Source of the DNA: Phycisphaerae bacterium
GTDB lineage: Bacteria; Planctomycetota; Phycisphaerae; Sedimentisphaerales; SG8-4
Length of the DNA stretch: 5,048 bases
NCBI GenBank assembly: GCA_030614945.1
Contig: JAUXAH010000167.1
Coordinates: 1 to 5,048, forward strand
Direction of reading: 5' to 3'
Positions within the stretch are counted from its first letter, which is position 1. The number at the start of each line of letters is the position of its first letter. The notes under the pieces were generated by a model, which saw nothing but the letters and a program-made list of their open reading frames with translations, was not told where the DNA came from and made no database searches. The translations under genes and the position numbers were made by a program. Positions 1 through 4,889 of this stretch are shown here, one piece after another.

Positions 1-142
1 AGATCGGGATAATCCACGAATATCAGACTGATTCATCGTCGAAGCAGCCTGCACCTTGAAGTATCACTAAGAAAAATGAAGAAAAGACAAAAATAATTTG
101 AATGTTGGGACTTGACAAAGGTCGTTCCATATCAGCCCCTAT
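1..142. other. Gene-free left edge, possible decayed or mis-joined 5' part of the GldG-like gene
   Basis: No frame on the plus strand stays open here. Stops fall at 10 and 94 (frame 1), at 29, 71, 80 and 113 (frame 2, the frame of the downstream gene), and at 57 and 108 (frame 3). A GldG-family protein should still be coding here, because roughly its first 250 residues are missing from the downstream gene. The stretch 61-110 is purine- and A-rich. Frame 1 at 97-120 reads F-E-C-W-D-L-T-K, which resembles the E-Y-D-L-T-K segment I recall just before this point in the family. That may be a relic, but it is short. No tRNA or clear promoter is seen. A minus-strand open frame over 23-373 looks like a shadow of the GldG-like gene. 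Confidence 0.5.
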
Positions 143-1573
143 ATGGCCCGGATGATGCAGAGGCGGAACCAACGGCCGAAACCGCCCTGGACTTTTGTTC
201 AGCACTTGCGCAGGCAGTATGAAGTCAAGACTGTCGCCACGGATGTGAACGATATTAATGACGTTGATATTCTGCTGCTTATTCACCCCAAGGACCTGCC
301 GGAAAAAACATTGTTTGCGATAGACCAGTTCGTACTCAAAGGCGGCAGAACAATTGTGTGCGTTGACCCTCATTGCTTTGCGGATAAGCCGGACCGAACA
401 AAGATGCCGATGGGGATGCCGCCTTCGCAGAGTTCGAACCTGAACGTGCTTCTGCGGACCTGGGGACTTGAGATGCCGGAGAATACGTTTGCTGGGGACA
501 GGAGCTTGGCGTTGCCTCTGCGCAGGGGGCAGGATGAGACCATTGGTTTCCTCGGGCTTATCCCGCAGCTTGACCTGGAGCTTAGGCCGGAGGGTTGGCC
601 GGGATGTTTCAATACCGACAATGTTATTACGGCTGAGCTTAACCAGGTCAGAGTTCTGTTTGCCGGCGTGCTCAGGGAAGTTGCAGATTCAAACGAGGCG
701 AACGAAAGCGCTGCCGAGATTGAGCGAACGCCGCTTCTTATGACGACTAATCAAGGCAATAGCTGGAAGGTTACCAGTCCCTATGAGCTGATGATGCTGA
801 ATCCACAAAGGCTTATGGGCAGGTTTATCCCCGGCACTCGGCCTGTACCAATGGGTTATCTGATTACGGGTCGTTTTAAAAGTAGTTTCCCCGATGGTAT
901 CGAGATTGAGGTTGAGTCCGAGGAGGACTCTTCAGACAAAGCAGAAGACCCGAATGATACCGCCAAAACCAAAAAGCGCATTAAAGGGCTAAAGCAAGCG
1001 GCTGAAGACTGTGCAGTAGTGGTTTTTGCAGATGTTGACTTTATAAGGGATGCGCTGGCGTATGGCGATCCTTTCTTCGGCATCGCCAAGATTGTCATTG
1101 GTGATAATAGTGCTTTAATGCTGAACGCAATTGATAAGTTGAGTGGGTCAGGCGATTTGATTTCAATCAGATCCCGAGGAAACTTCAGGCGCCCCTTCAC
1201 TGTTGTTGATAAAATAGAAGAGCAGGCAAAAGATGAAGAACGTGCGGAAGTGGAGAACATTAACGCCCAAATTGCGGGCTTCCAGAGCGAGTTATACTCT
1301 ATTGTGGCTTCGGCAAAAGAGGGTGAACAAGAGGTCATCGGCAGTTCTATCATGCAGAAAAAGCGGGCCCTTGAATTGAAGATACATCAGGCACAGCGCC
1401 AATTGCGCGAAGTTAAGATGACCAGACGAGAGCGCATTGAGCATTTGGGTAATATGCTCCGAAGCTTTAATATGCTTATGGCGCCGGCGGTGATACTGAT
1501 AATTGCTATAGTATTGGGTATCTATCGGAGTGTAAAGAGGAGGCATTATATTAGTCACGCAAGTGACGCCTGA
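143..1573 (+). CDS. GldG-like ABC-type transport auxiliary protein, N-terminally truncated
   Basis: This is the C-terminal portion of a GldG-family protein (uncharacterised ABC-2-type transport system, ABC_transp_aux/GldG domain). Such proteins work with an ABC ATPase and permease at the cytoplasmic membrane, and the substrate is unknown outside gliding Bacteroidetes. Family-like segments in order are P-P-W-T-F-V-Q-H-L-R-R-Q-Y-E-V (14-28), L-L-I-H-P-K (45-50), A-I-D-Q-F-V-L-K-G-G (59-68), V-D-P (74-76), an acidic linker with E-D-P-N (about 255-280), F-A-D-V-D-F (about 296-301), G-D-N-S-A-L-M-L-N-A-I-D-K-L-S-G-S (320-336) and I-R-S-R-G-N-F-R-R-P-F (342-352). A charged probable coiled coil follows (about 355-440), then one membrane helix (about 446-461) and a basic tail. 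Full-length members are much longer and begin with another membrane helix and a domain that are absent here. The ATG at 143 has no Shine-Dalgarno, and neither do the ATGs at 152 and 155, so the start is formal. The likely causes are pseudogenisation, a frameshift or an assembly edge. The family call is firm; the status as an intact gene is not. Confidence 0.83.
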   Translation: MARMMQRRNQRPKPPWTFVQHLRRQYEVKTVATDVNDINDVDILLLIHPKDLPEKTLFAIDQFVLKGGRTIVCVDPHCFADKPDRTKMPMGMPPSQSSNLNVLLRTWGLEMPENTFAGDRSLALPLRRGQDETIGFLGLIPQLDLELRPEGWPGCFNTDNVITAELNQVRVLFAGVLREVADSNEANESAAEIERTPLLMTTNQGNSWKVTSPYELMMLNPQRLMGRFIPGTRPVPMGYLITGRFKSSFPDGIEIEVESEEDSSDKAEDPNDTAKTKKRIKGLKQAAEDCAVVVFADVDFIRDALAYGDPFFGIAKIVIGDNSALMLNAIDKLSGSGDLISIRSRGNFRRPFTVVDKIEEQAKDEERAEVENINAQIAGFQSELYSIVASAKEGEQEVIGSSIMQKKRALELKIHQAQRQLREVKMTRRERIEHLGNMLRSFNMLMAPAVILIIAIVLGIYRSVKRRHYISHASDA

Positions 1574-1590
1574 TTCTTAATACTGATTCT

Positions 1591-1675
1591 GTCATTGCGA
1601 GCCAGCCGGAGGTTGGCGCGGCAATCTCAATCGTTACGTTTGAGATTGCTTCCTCGCTGCGCTCTTCGCAATGAC
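1591..1675. repeat. Intergenic palindromic repeat with two nested perfect stems
   Basis: The outer arms GTCATTGCGA (1591-1600) and TCGCAATGAC (1666-1675) are perfect reverse complements. An inner stem pairs GCAATCTCAA (1621-1630) with TTGAGATTGC (1640-1649) around a 9-base loop, and the GC-rich flanks between the stems pair imperfectly. The form GTCATTGCGAG...GCAATCTC...GAGATTGC...CGCAATGAC matches a dispersed palindromic repeat that I recall from many bacterial genomes; this is recollection, not a search result. It fills most of the 122-bp gap between two genes that are normally cotranscribed. It could act as a hairpin for mRNA stability or attenuation, or be a passive mobile element of MITE or REP type. 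No T-run follows, so a terminator is unlikely. Confidence 0.85.
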
Positions 1676-1682
1676 ATGCCCG

Positions 1683-1688
1683 AAGGAG
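1683..1688 (+). promoter_or_regulatory. Shine-Dalgarno of the DUF4340 gene
   Basis: AAGGAG lies 7 bases upstream of the ATG at 1696 and supports that start. It lies outside the right arm of the neighbouring palindrome, which ends at 1675, so the hairpin should leave it accessible. Confidence 0.8.
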
Positions 1689-1695
1689 TTTTGTA

Positions 1696-2883
1696 ATGAG
1701 CGACAGAAAACTTATAATATTGGGAATTGTTGCGGTTCTTATGGTGATTTGGGCTGTGGTTCAGTCACGGGTTTCCAGCAGGCCCAGGACACAGCTTGGT
1801 GCACCGGCTTATCTTATCCAGGGGCTTGATACCGCTCAAATAGGCAGTATCGTTTTAGGAGCGGGCGAAAATGCGGTGACCCTGAAACGCCAGCGCCAGG
1901 GCGGGCGGTTTGTTGTTCTCAATTCGGACAATTACCCCGCCAAAGTGAGCGAAATAAATAATTTGATCACCTCGTGTCTGGATATTCGAGCCGGGGAATT
2001 ATATACCGATGACGCAGTGAACCACAAAGACTTTGGGGTAACCGAGGAAGACGCCGGCACTGTTGTTAAGTTTTTGAGGCCGGATTCATCGCTCCTTACA
2101 GGGGTGGTTGTAGGAAAAGCTAAAGAGCAGGCTTCGGTGAGCTCAGTCCAGCAGGCGCAGGGTACTTACGTGAGATTGCTTCCGGGCGATAAGGTTTACC
2201 TGGCACCAACGGTACCATTAGTTAGAAGCCGGGCAATTGATTACATTGAGCAAGAGCTTATTTCCGTCAAGCGCGAAAATATTGAGTCAGTGACGGTCGC
2301 TTCTCCGGATGACGAATATACGCTGAAACCAACCGAAGATGCCAAAGGATTAGTGCTGGAAAATATGCCTGCCGGTAAAAAGTTAAAGGACAATGAAGCG
2401 GACAGAGTTTTCACCGCCTTGACGAATCTCATATTTGATGATGTTAAGAAGAAATCAGGTGAATTGACCTTCGATAGCCGATTTGTTTGCAGACTCAAGG
2501 ATTCGACTATTTATACCGTAAAGATTGCAAAAAAAGATGATAAGACATATATAACTTGTACCGCCGAATTTACGGACAGGACTCTTGTTACCGAGAGGGA
2601 AATCCGGGATGCTAATGACGCTGAGTTAAAGCAGAAGGAAGCTAAGCTCCTTGCTCGGGACAGGACAAAAGCATTCTCTGCAAAACATCAGCCCTGGGTT
2701 TACGAAATAGCTGAGTGGAATGCGAAGAATCTGACGAAGAAACTTTCAGATTTAATTGAGGACGAGGAAAAGCCCGAAGAAACAGAAAAACCCGAGGACC
2801 CTAACGCGATAAAGGTCGGGGACCCCAATGCGATAAGTGTTGGAGACCCTAACGTGTTCGAATGGTTAAATGCGGAGGAGTAA
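1696..2883 (+). CDS. DUF4340 domain-containing membrane-anchored protein
   Basis: The product has 395 residues. An N-terminal membrane helix (about 6-22, L-I-I-L-G-I-V-A-V-L-M-V-I-W-A-V-V) follows a short basic start, so the bulk of the protein is probably outside the cytoplasm. The body fits DUF4340. It has an early segment with I-G-S-I-V-L and V-T-L-K-R (about 50-65), then a lysine- and acid-rich beta-type region with Y-P-A-K (about 80), D-F-G-V (about 112-115), V-V-V-G-K-A (about 137-142), Y-V-R-L (about 158-161) and the segment S-R-A-I-D-Y-I (about 178-184). DUF4340 proteins are typically encoded directly after GldG-like genes and are thought to belong to the same ABC-2-type machinery; their biochemical role is unknown. 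The C-terminal 40 residues are a low-complexity acidic tail with three D-P-N repeats. The start is set by AAGGAG 7 bases upstream. The gene appears intact even though its upstream partner looks broken. It probably belonged to one operon with that partner, now split by a palindrome. Confidence 0.85.
   Translation: MSDRKLIILGIVAVLMVIWAVVQSRVSSRPRTQLGAPAYLIQGLDTAQIGSIVLGAGENAVTLKRQRQGGRFVVLNSDNYPAKVSEINNLITSCLDIRAGELYTDDAVNHKDFGVTEEDAGTVVKFLRPDSSLLTGVVVGKAKEQASVSSVQQAQGTYVRLLPGDKVYLAPTVPLVRSRAIDYIEQELISVKRENIESVTVASPDDEYTLKPTEDAKGLVLENMPAGKKLKDNEADRVFTALTNLIFDDVKKKSGELTFDSRFVCRLKDSTIYTVKIAKKDDKTYITCTAEFTDRTLVTEREIRDANDAELKQKEAKLLARDRTKAFSAKHQPWVYEIAEWNAKNLTKKLSDLIEDEEKPEETEKPEDPNAIKVGDPNAISVGDPNVFEWLNAEE
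2797..2868 (+). repeat. Three 24-bp in-gene tandem repeats encoding D-P-N units
   Basis: Units at 2797-2820, 2821-2844 and 2845-2868 encode D-P-N-A-I-K-V-G, D-P-N-A-I-S-V-G and D-P-N-V-F-E-W-L. The units differ at synonymous positions (CCT AAC against CCC AAT), so the duplication is not very recent or has been under selection. They form the C-terminal tail of the DUF4340 protein, after an E/K/P-rich linker. Confidence 0.9.
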
Positions 2884-2919
2884 ACCGACTGGGTGGCAGC
2901 CTCAAGCGCAGCTTCTCGT

Positions 2920-2929
2920 GCTACGTAGC
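2920..2929. repeat. Perfect 10-bp palindrome GCTACGTAGC
   Basis: GCTACGTAGC is its own reverse complement. It is followed at once by GTTGCTACT and then AGAGTAAC, which pair imperfectly. No loop is present, so it is more likely part of a decayed repeat than a stable RNA hairpin. Confidence 0.55.
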
Positions 2930-2958
2930 GTTGCTACTATGCAGAGTAACAGGGGATG

Positions 2959-2976
2959 GCACAGACTTGGCTGTGC
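2959..2976. repeat. Hairpin with 6-bp stem GCACAG/CTGTGC
   Basis: GCACAG (2959-2964) pairs perfectly with CTGTGC (2971-2976) around ACTTGG. The surrounding TGGCACAGACTT wording resembles the G-T-G-G-C-A-type repeats found elsewhere in this intergenic region. Confidence 0.6.
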
Positions 2977-2995
2977 GACTGGAAACTTGTTTAGC

Positions 2996-3014
2996 CGTCG
3001 CCGGCACGGCGACG
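2996..3014. repeat. GC-rich hairpin with perfect 8-bp stem CGTCGCCG/CGGCGACG
   Basis: CGTCGCCG (2996-3003) and CGGCGACG (3007-3014) are perfect reverse complements around a GCA loop. The left arm shares CCGTCGCCG with the hairpin at 3189-3205. Just upstream, AAACTTGTTT (2983-2992) also recurs near that second hairpin. Confidence 0.75.
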
Positions 3015-3024
3015 ACGCTGCCTG

Positions 3025-3064
3025 CCCCGCACTTAATAGGCGCACGCTGTAATTTAGTGCGGGG
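3025..3064. repeat. Hairpin with stem CCCCGCACTTAA/TTTAGTGCGGGG
   Basis: Nine perfect pairs (CCCCGCACT with AGTGCGGGG), one T-T mismatch and two further A-T pairs close a 16-base loop. The right side runs directly into the next palindrome. There is no downstream T-run in either direction. Confidence 0.75.
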
Positions 3065-3066
3065 TC

Positions 3067-3111
3067 ATTCCTGCGCAAGATTGTCACCCCTGCGAAAGCA
3101 GGGGCAGGAAT
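3067..3111. repeat. Nested palindrome with GAAA-capped 7-bp stem
   Basis: Outer arms ATTCCTGC (3067-3074) and GCAGGAAT (3104-3111) enclose an inner perfect stem CCCCTGC/GCAGGGG (3087-3093 and 3098-3104) capped by GAAA, a GNRA-type loop. The right outer arm shares base 3104 with the inner stem, so the two pairings partly compete. The form resembles the dispersed GTCATTCC-type repeat with C-GCGAAAGC-G cores that I recall from many bacterial genomes. Confidence 0.8.
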
Positions 3112-3124
3112 CCAGAGTAGTTAG

Positions 3125-3144
3125 CCCCGCAATTTATTGCAGGG
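3125..3144. repeat. Hairpin with stem CCCCGCAAT/ATTGCAGGG
   Basis: CCC plus GCAAT pair with ATTGC plus GGG with one internal C-A mismatch. The apex is very tight and probably opens to a TTTA loop. The left arm shares CCCCGCA with the hairpin at 3025-3064, which suggests related elements. Confidence 0.6.
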
Positions 3145-3163
3145 TCGTTTAGCTTATATTTAG

Positions 3164-3189
3164 CCTGCGGTTTTACCGCAGGTTATTTA
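3164..3189 (+). terminator. Candidate terminator downstream of the DUF4340 gene
   Basis: CCTGCGGT (3164-3171) pairs perfectly with ACCGCAGG (3175-3182) around TTT, or around TTTTA if the last pair opens. It is followed by the T-rich TTATTTA. This is the best terminator-like hairpin for the plus strand, but the T tract is interrupted and it lies 280 bases after the stop codon at 2883. On the minus strand it is followed by CTAAATAT, so it is not a classical terminator for the hydrolase gene. Confidence 0.45.
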
Positions 3190-3205
3190 CCCGTCGCCGA
3201 CGGGT
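3189..3205. repeat. Hairpin with perfect 7-bp stem ACCCGTC/GACGGGT
   Basis: ACCCGTC (3189-3195) and GACGGGT (3199-3205) pair perfectly around GCC. The right arm runs into GGGTGGCACCCTCAA (3202-3216), a near copy of 2891-2905. In the minus-strand transcript the hairpin is about 45 bases past the hydrolase stop codon and could protect its 3' end. Confidence 0.7.
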
Positions 3206-3207
3206 GG

Positions 3208-3231
3208 CACCCTCAAACTTGTTTTGGGGTG
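3208..3231. repeat. Imperfect hairpin just past the hydrolase stop codon
   Basis: CACCCTCAAAC (3208-3218) pairs with GTTTTGGGGTG (3221-3231) with one T-G wobble and one mismatch; the closing pair probably opens to a 4-base loop. It begins 17 bases after the end of the minus-strand gene and is its nearest 3' structure. No U-tract follows it in that direction, so intrinsic termination is doubtful. Confidence 0.5.
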
Positions 3232-3248
3232 TTGAAAAACGGCGTACT

Positions 3249-4544
3249 TCAATTGCCGCCGGCTTTGATTTTTGCCCTCTCTTTCTCGGTGAATTTGCTA
3301 TTTGCGATGGGGCCTGGTTCCCAGCACTGCTCCAGAGCGGTTGGTCGCGGCTTTTGCACGGGAATAACGAACACCTCTTCGCCGTCGGAGTTTTTTTCGA
3401 TTCGGCCGCCAGCGCGCTTGACCGCCTGGCGGACAAGTTTTTCGCACACCTTAATCAGCGTCGGGAAGTTATAGGGCGTGTGGCTGAATTTTCCCTCCGG
3501 GTTCAGGGCTGACGTGAAGCGGTCGGGCAGTTTTGAGAAGCCGAGCGTCGTGAACAGCACACCGCCGGAGTTCGACGGATTGCAGTCGGAGTCCTGGCCG
3601 CAACGGGTCGAGATTACGATCGTCCGGTCCGGGTCGCCGTCGCCGTAAAGAAGTCCTATAACGATGTAGGCGGCGTTGATTTTGGCGTCGATGTTCCAGT
3701 TGGGGTTCCACCTTTTTTTGGTGGGGGGATTTTTCCTATTGCAGGAGAATCGTCGGTAGTCGGGGTTCTTGCAGTACTTTTCTTCGACGAGTCGCCATGT
3801 CTTTTCCCAGTCCTTGGGGTTTTGCCGATGCCATTTGAGCACGTCTGTGATACATTCGTGAAACTGGCTCCCCCTGGGAACGCACTGGAGCCCGGCGTCT
3901 ACGATTTTCCGCATGTCGTTCTCGAAAAAGGCTTCGGCGTACATGCCGCCTACGAACTGCCCGCCGTAGAGGCCGTCGCCGTAGTTCATAAGTCGGCCGA
4001 ACTTTTCTCCGAGTTCGATGACGACGTTTGGAAGACCCGGGGCAATCAGGCCTGAGTAGTCGGCCTCAATCTGGTAATCGATGTCGTCGGCGTGTTTGTT
4101 GAACTTTGGATGGCCTGAGTCGGGCGGTGCAATCCCTTTGCGCAGATTATCTCGACCATTTCTATTGGCGTGCCAGAGCGAATAGCCGCTGTTGGCAAAG
4201 TCGATGCCGGCCTGGCGAATGGTAACGTCCATCCCGTACAACTCCAGCGTCCGCAGGAAGGTCATCTCCACGTAAATGTCGTCTTGACGGAACTGGTTTA
4301 TCATTTCCGGGTGCCACTTGGGCATCTTTTCCTCGGGGATGATGCTCCCTATCCATTTGAATTCAGTGGGCCCGCCCCATCCCACGCCGGCCATTTGTCC
4401 GACCCAGCCCGCCTTCATCTTGTCCACGTAATCCTTGACGGTTATGCGGCGAAATTGCGGGGCATCTCCCTGACAGCCGGCGGCAAATACCAGAGCCAGA
4501 CTCACGGCAGCTACCGTTACAATTGTCAGTAAACCTTTAGCCAT
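3249..4544 (-). CDS. ADP-ribosylglycohydrolase family lipoprotein
   Basis: The product has 431 residues. A lysine-containing N-terminus and a hydrophobic stretch (about 4-22) end in A-A-G-C with the cysteine at 24, a plausible lipobox, so the mature protein is predicted to be lipid-anchored outside the cytoplasm. The body matches the ADP-ribosylglycohydrolase fold, a mostly helical family that removes ADP-ribose or related groups using paired metal ions. Visible motifs are G-W-V-G-Q-M-A-G-V-G-W-G-G-P-T-E-F (46-62), Q-D-D-I-Y-V-E-M (87-94), H-A-D-D-I-D-Y (151-157), Y-G-D-G-L-Y-G-G-Q-F-V-G-G-M-Y (188-202) and G-Q-D-S-D-C-N-P-S-N-S-G-G (316-328). The acidic pairs near 88-89 and 318-320 sit where this family places metal ligands; I infer this without a structure. 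The secreted members found in planctomycetes and Bacteroidetes may act on other glycosides, so the substrate is open. The start is fixed by GGAGGTG and the signal peptide. The gene stands alone and convergent to the transporter pair. Confidence 0.87.
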   Translation of the reverse strand: MAKGLLTIVTVAAVSLALVFAAGCQGDAPQFRRITVKDYVDKMKAGWVGQMAGVGWGGPTEFKWIGSIIPEEKMPKWHPEMINQFRQDDIYVEMTFLRTLELYGMDVTIRQAGIDFANSGYSLWHANRNGRDNLRKGIAPPDSGHPKFNKHADDIDYQIEADYSGLIAPGLPNVVIELGEKFGRLMNYGDGLYGGQFVGGMYAEAFFENDMRKIVDAGLQCVPRGSQFHECITDVLKWHRQNPKDWEKTWRLVEEKYCKNPDYRRFSCNRKNPPTKKRWNPNWNIDAKINAAYIVIGLLYGDGDPDRTIVISTRCGQDSDCNPSNSGGVLFTTLGFSKLPDRFTSALNPEGKFSHTPYNFPTLIKVCEKLVRQAVKRAGGRIEKNSDGEEVFVIPVQKPRPTALEQCWEPGPIANSKFTEKERAKIKAGGN

Positions 4545-4548
4545 TTTA

Positions 4549-4555
4549 CACCTCC
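4549..4555 (-). promoter_or_regulatory. Strong Shine-Dalgarno of the hydrolase gene
   Basis: The minus strand reads GGAGGTG, with GGAGG 6 bases before the ATG at 4544. It fixes the start and agrees with the signal peptide that begins there. The site lies inside a three-codon frame (M-E-V-stop, 4557-4546) that ends one base before the ATG. Confidence 0.88.
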
Positions 4556-4598
4556 ATTTTCTTTTCTAAAATCCTCCGGAAAACATTACGCTTTTTCG

Positions 4599-4640
4599 GC
4601 AAAACACGAGCGATTGACCCTGTTGGCAGAGTGTTTTTGC
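4599..4640 (-). promoter_or_regulatory. Possible leader hairpin of the hydrolase transcript
   Basis: GCAAAACAC (4599-4607) is the reverse complement of GTGTTTTTGC (4631-4640) apart from one extra T. The arms enclose a 23-base loop. The structure would lie in the leader of the minus-strand gene, about 55 bases before the start codon, and leaves the ribosome binding site free. No known riboswitch is recognised, and the function, if any, is unknown. Confidence 0.35.
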
Positions 4641-4651
4641 GTATCGCATAT

Positions 4652-4680
4652 ATCATATTGGGTATATCGAATAAAGTAAA
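4652..4680 (-). promoter_or_regulatory. Candidate sigma-70-type promoter for the hydrolase gene
   Basis: Read on the minus strand, TTTACT (4680-4675) and TATGAT (4657-4652) are separated by exactly 17 bases, close to the TTGACA and TATAAT consensus. Transcription would start near 4645 and give a leader of about 100 bases. The stretch is A/T-rich, so a chance match is possible, and planctomycete promoter consensus is poorly defined. Confidence 0.35.
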
Positions 4681-4727
4681 AAGTAAAAATTCCGAAACGG
4701 CCCCGTCGAGGCGCTGGGTTTGAAATA

Positions 4728-4743
4728 GGTTCGACGGTTCGAC
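4728..4743. repeat. Two tandem GGTTCGAC octamers
   Basis: GGTTCGAC occurs at 4728-4735 and again at 4736-4743. The sequence GTCGAGGCG shortly upstream (4705-4713) shares the TCGA-type core. The origin is unknown; it may be part of the larger repeat zone. Confidence 0.7.
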
Positions 4744-4804
4744 CTTGCTCACCGCAGGCAAGCTCACTACAGGTTGGGTTTGATTGGGTTTGTTTTGAAT
4801 AATA

Positions 4805-4835
4805 GTTCATTGTTCATTGTTCGTTGTTCGTTGTT
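4805..4835. repeat. 7-bp tandem array GTTCATT/GTTCGTT
   Basis: GTTCATT occurs at 4805-4811 and 4812-4818, and GTTCGTT at 4819-4825 and 4826-4832, followed by a partial GTT. The array sits inside the first 111-bp unit and replaces the 43-base block's right part there. It is a candidate for slippage-driven length variation. Confidence 0.9.
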
Positions 4836-4874
4836 ATAATCCTTTGTTAAAACAGAGCTTACGTTCATTTGCAA

Positions 4875-4889
4875 TCCGCCTACGGCGGA
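4875..4889. repeat. Hairpin TCCGCC-TAC-GGCGGA
   Basis: TCCGCC (4875-4880) and GGCGGA (4884-4889) are perfect reverse complements around TAC. The element sits at the junction between the first and second 111-bp units and has no equivalent in the next unit, so it may be a small insertion. No T-run follows. Confidence 0.75.

Larger units (their letters stand above)
2884..3248. other. Convergent gene-free region densely packed with hairpins
   Basis: This 365-bp region lies between the ends of the DUF4340 gene (+) and the hydrolase gene (-). Short open frames occur on both strands but lack ribosome binding sites and have repetitive, unrecognisable products. At least eight inverted repeats lie nearly end to end, and several share sequence modules. 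It therefore looks like an accumulation site for small palindromic elements that also provides transcript 3' ends for both converging units. Confidence 0.75.

Noticed and set aside
112..140. TTGACA at 112-117 as a -35 box for the GldG-like ORF
   Set aside because: The position 17 bases downstream reads GCCCCT, and no acceptable -10 box occurs at 16-18 bases spacing.
23..373. Minus-strand open frame of 116 codons
   Set aside because: It overlaps the well-supported GldG-like coding sequence antisense, has no recognisable domain and is best explained as a shadow frame.
856..1353. Minus-strand open frame of 165 codons inside the GldG-like gene
   Set aside because: Its serine-rich, low-information peptide mirrors the opposite strand, where clear family motifs (G-D-N-S...L-S-G-S, R-R-P-F) are encoded.
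3087..3104. Intrinsic terminator at the GAAA-capped hairpin
   Set aside because: The stem is strong, but it is followed by CAGGAATCC on the plus strand and TGACAATC on the minus strand, with no T tract in either direction.
2862..3152. Plus-strand open frame of 96 codons overlapping the DUF4340 end
   Set aside because: It runs through the palindrome cluster, has no ribosome binding site of its own and gives a peptide dictated by the repeats.
3204..3512. Plus-strand open frames over the hydrolase 3' end
   Set aside because: They are antisense to the hydrolase, which has a signal peptide, a strong Shine-Dalgarno and conserved motifs.
4546..4767. 73-codon GTG-started minus-strand frame ending just before the hydrolase ATG
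   Set aside because: The position would suit a coupled small gene, but the start lies in repeat DNA, no Shine-Dalgarno precedes it, and the frame runs across the candidate promoter.
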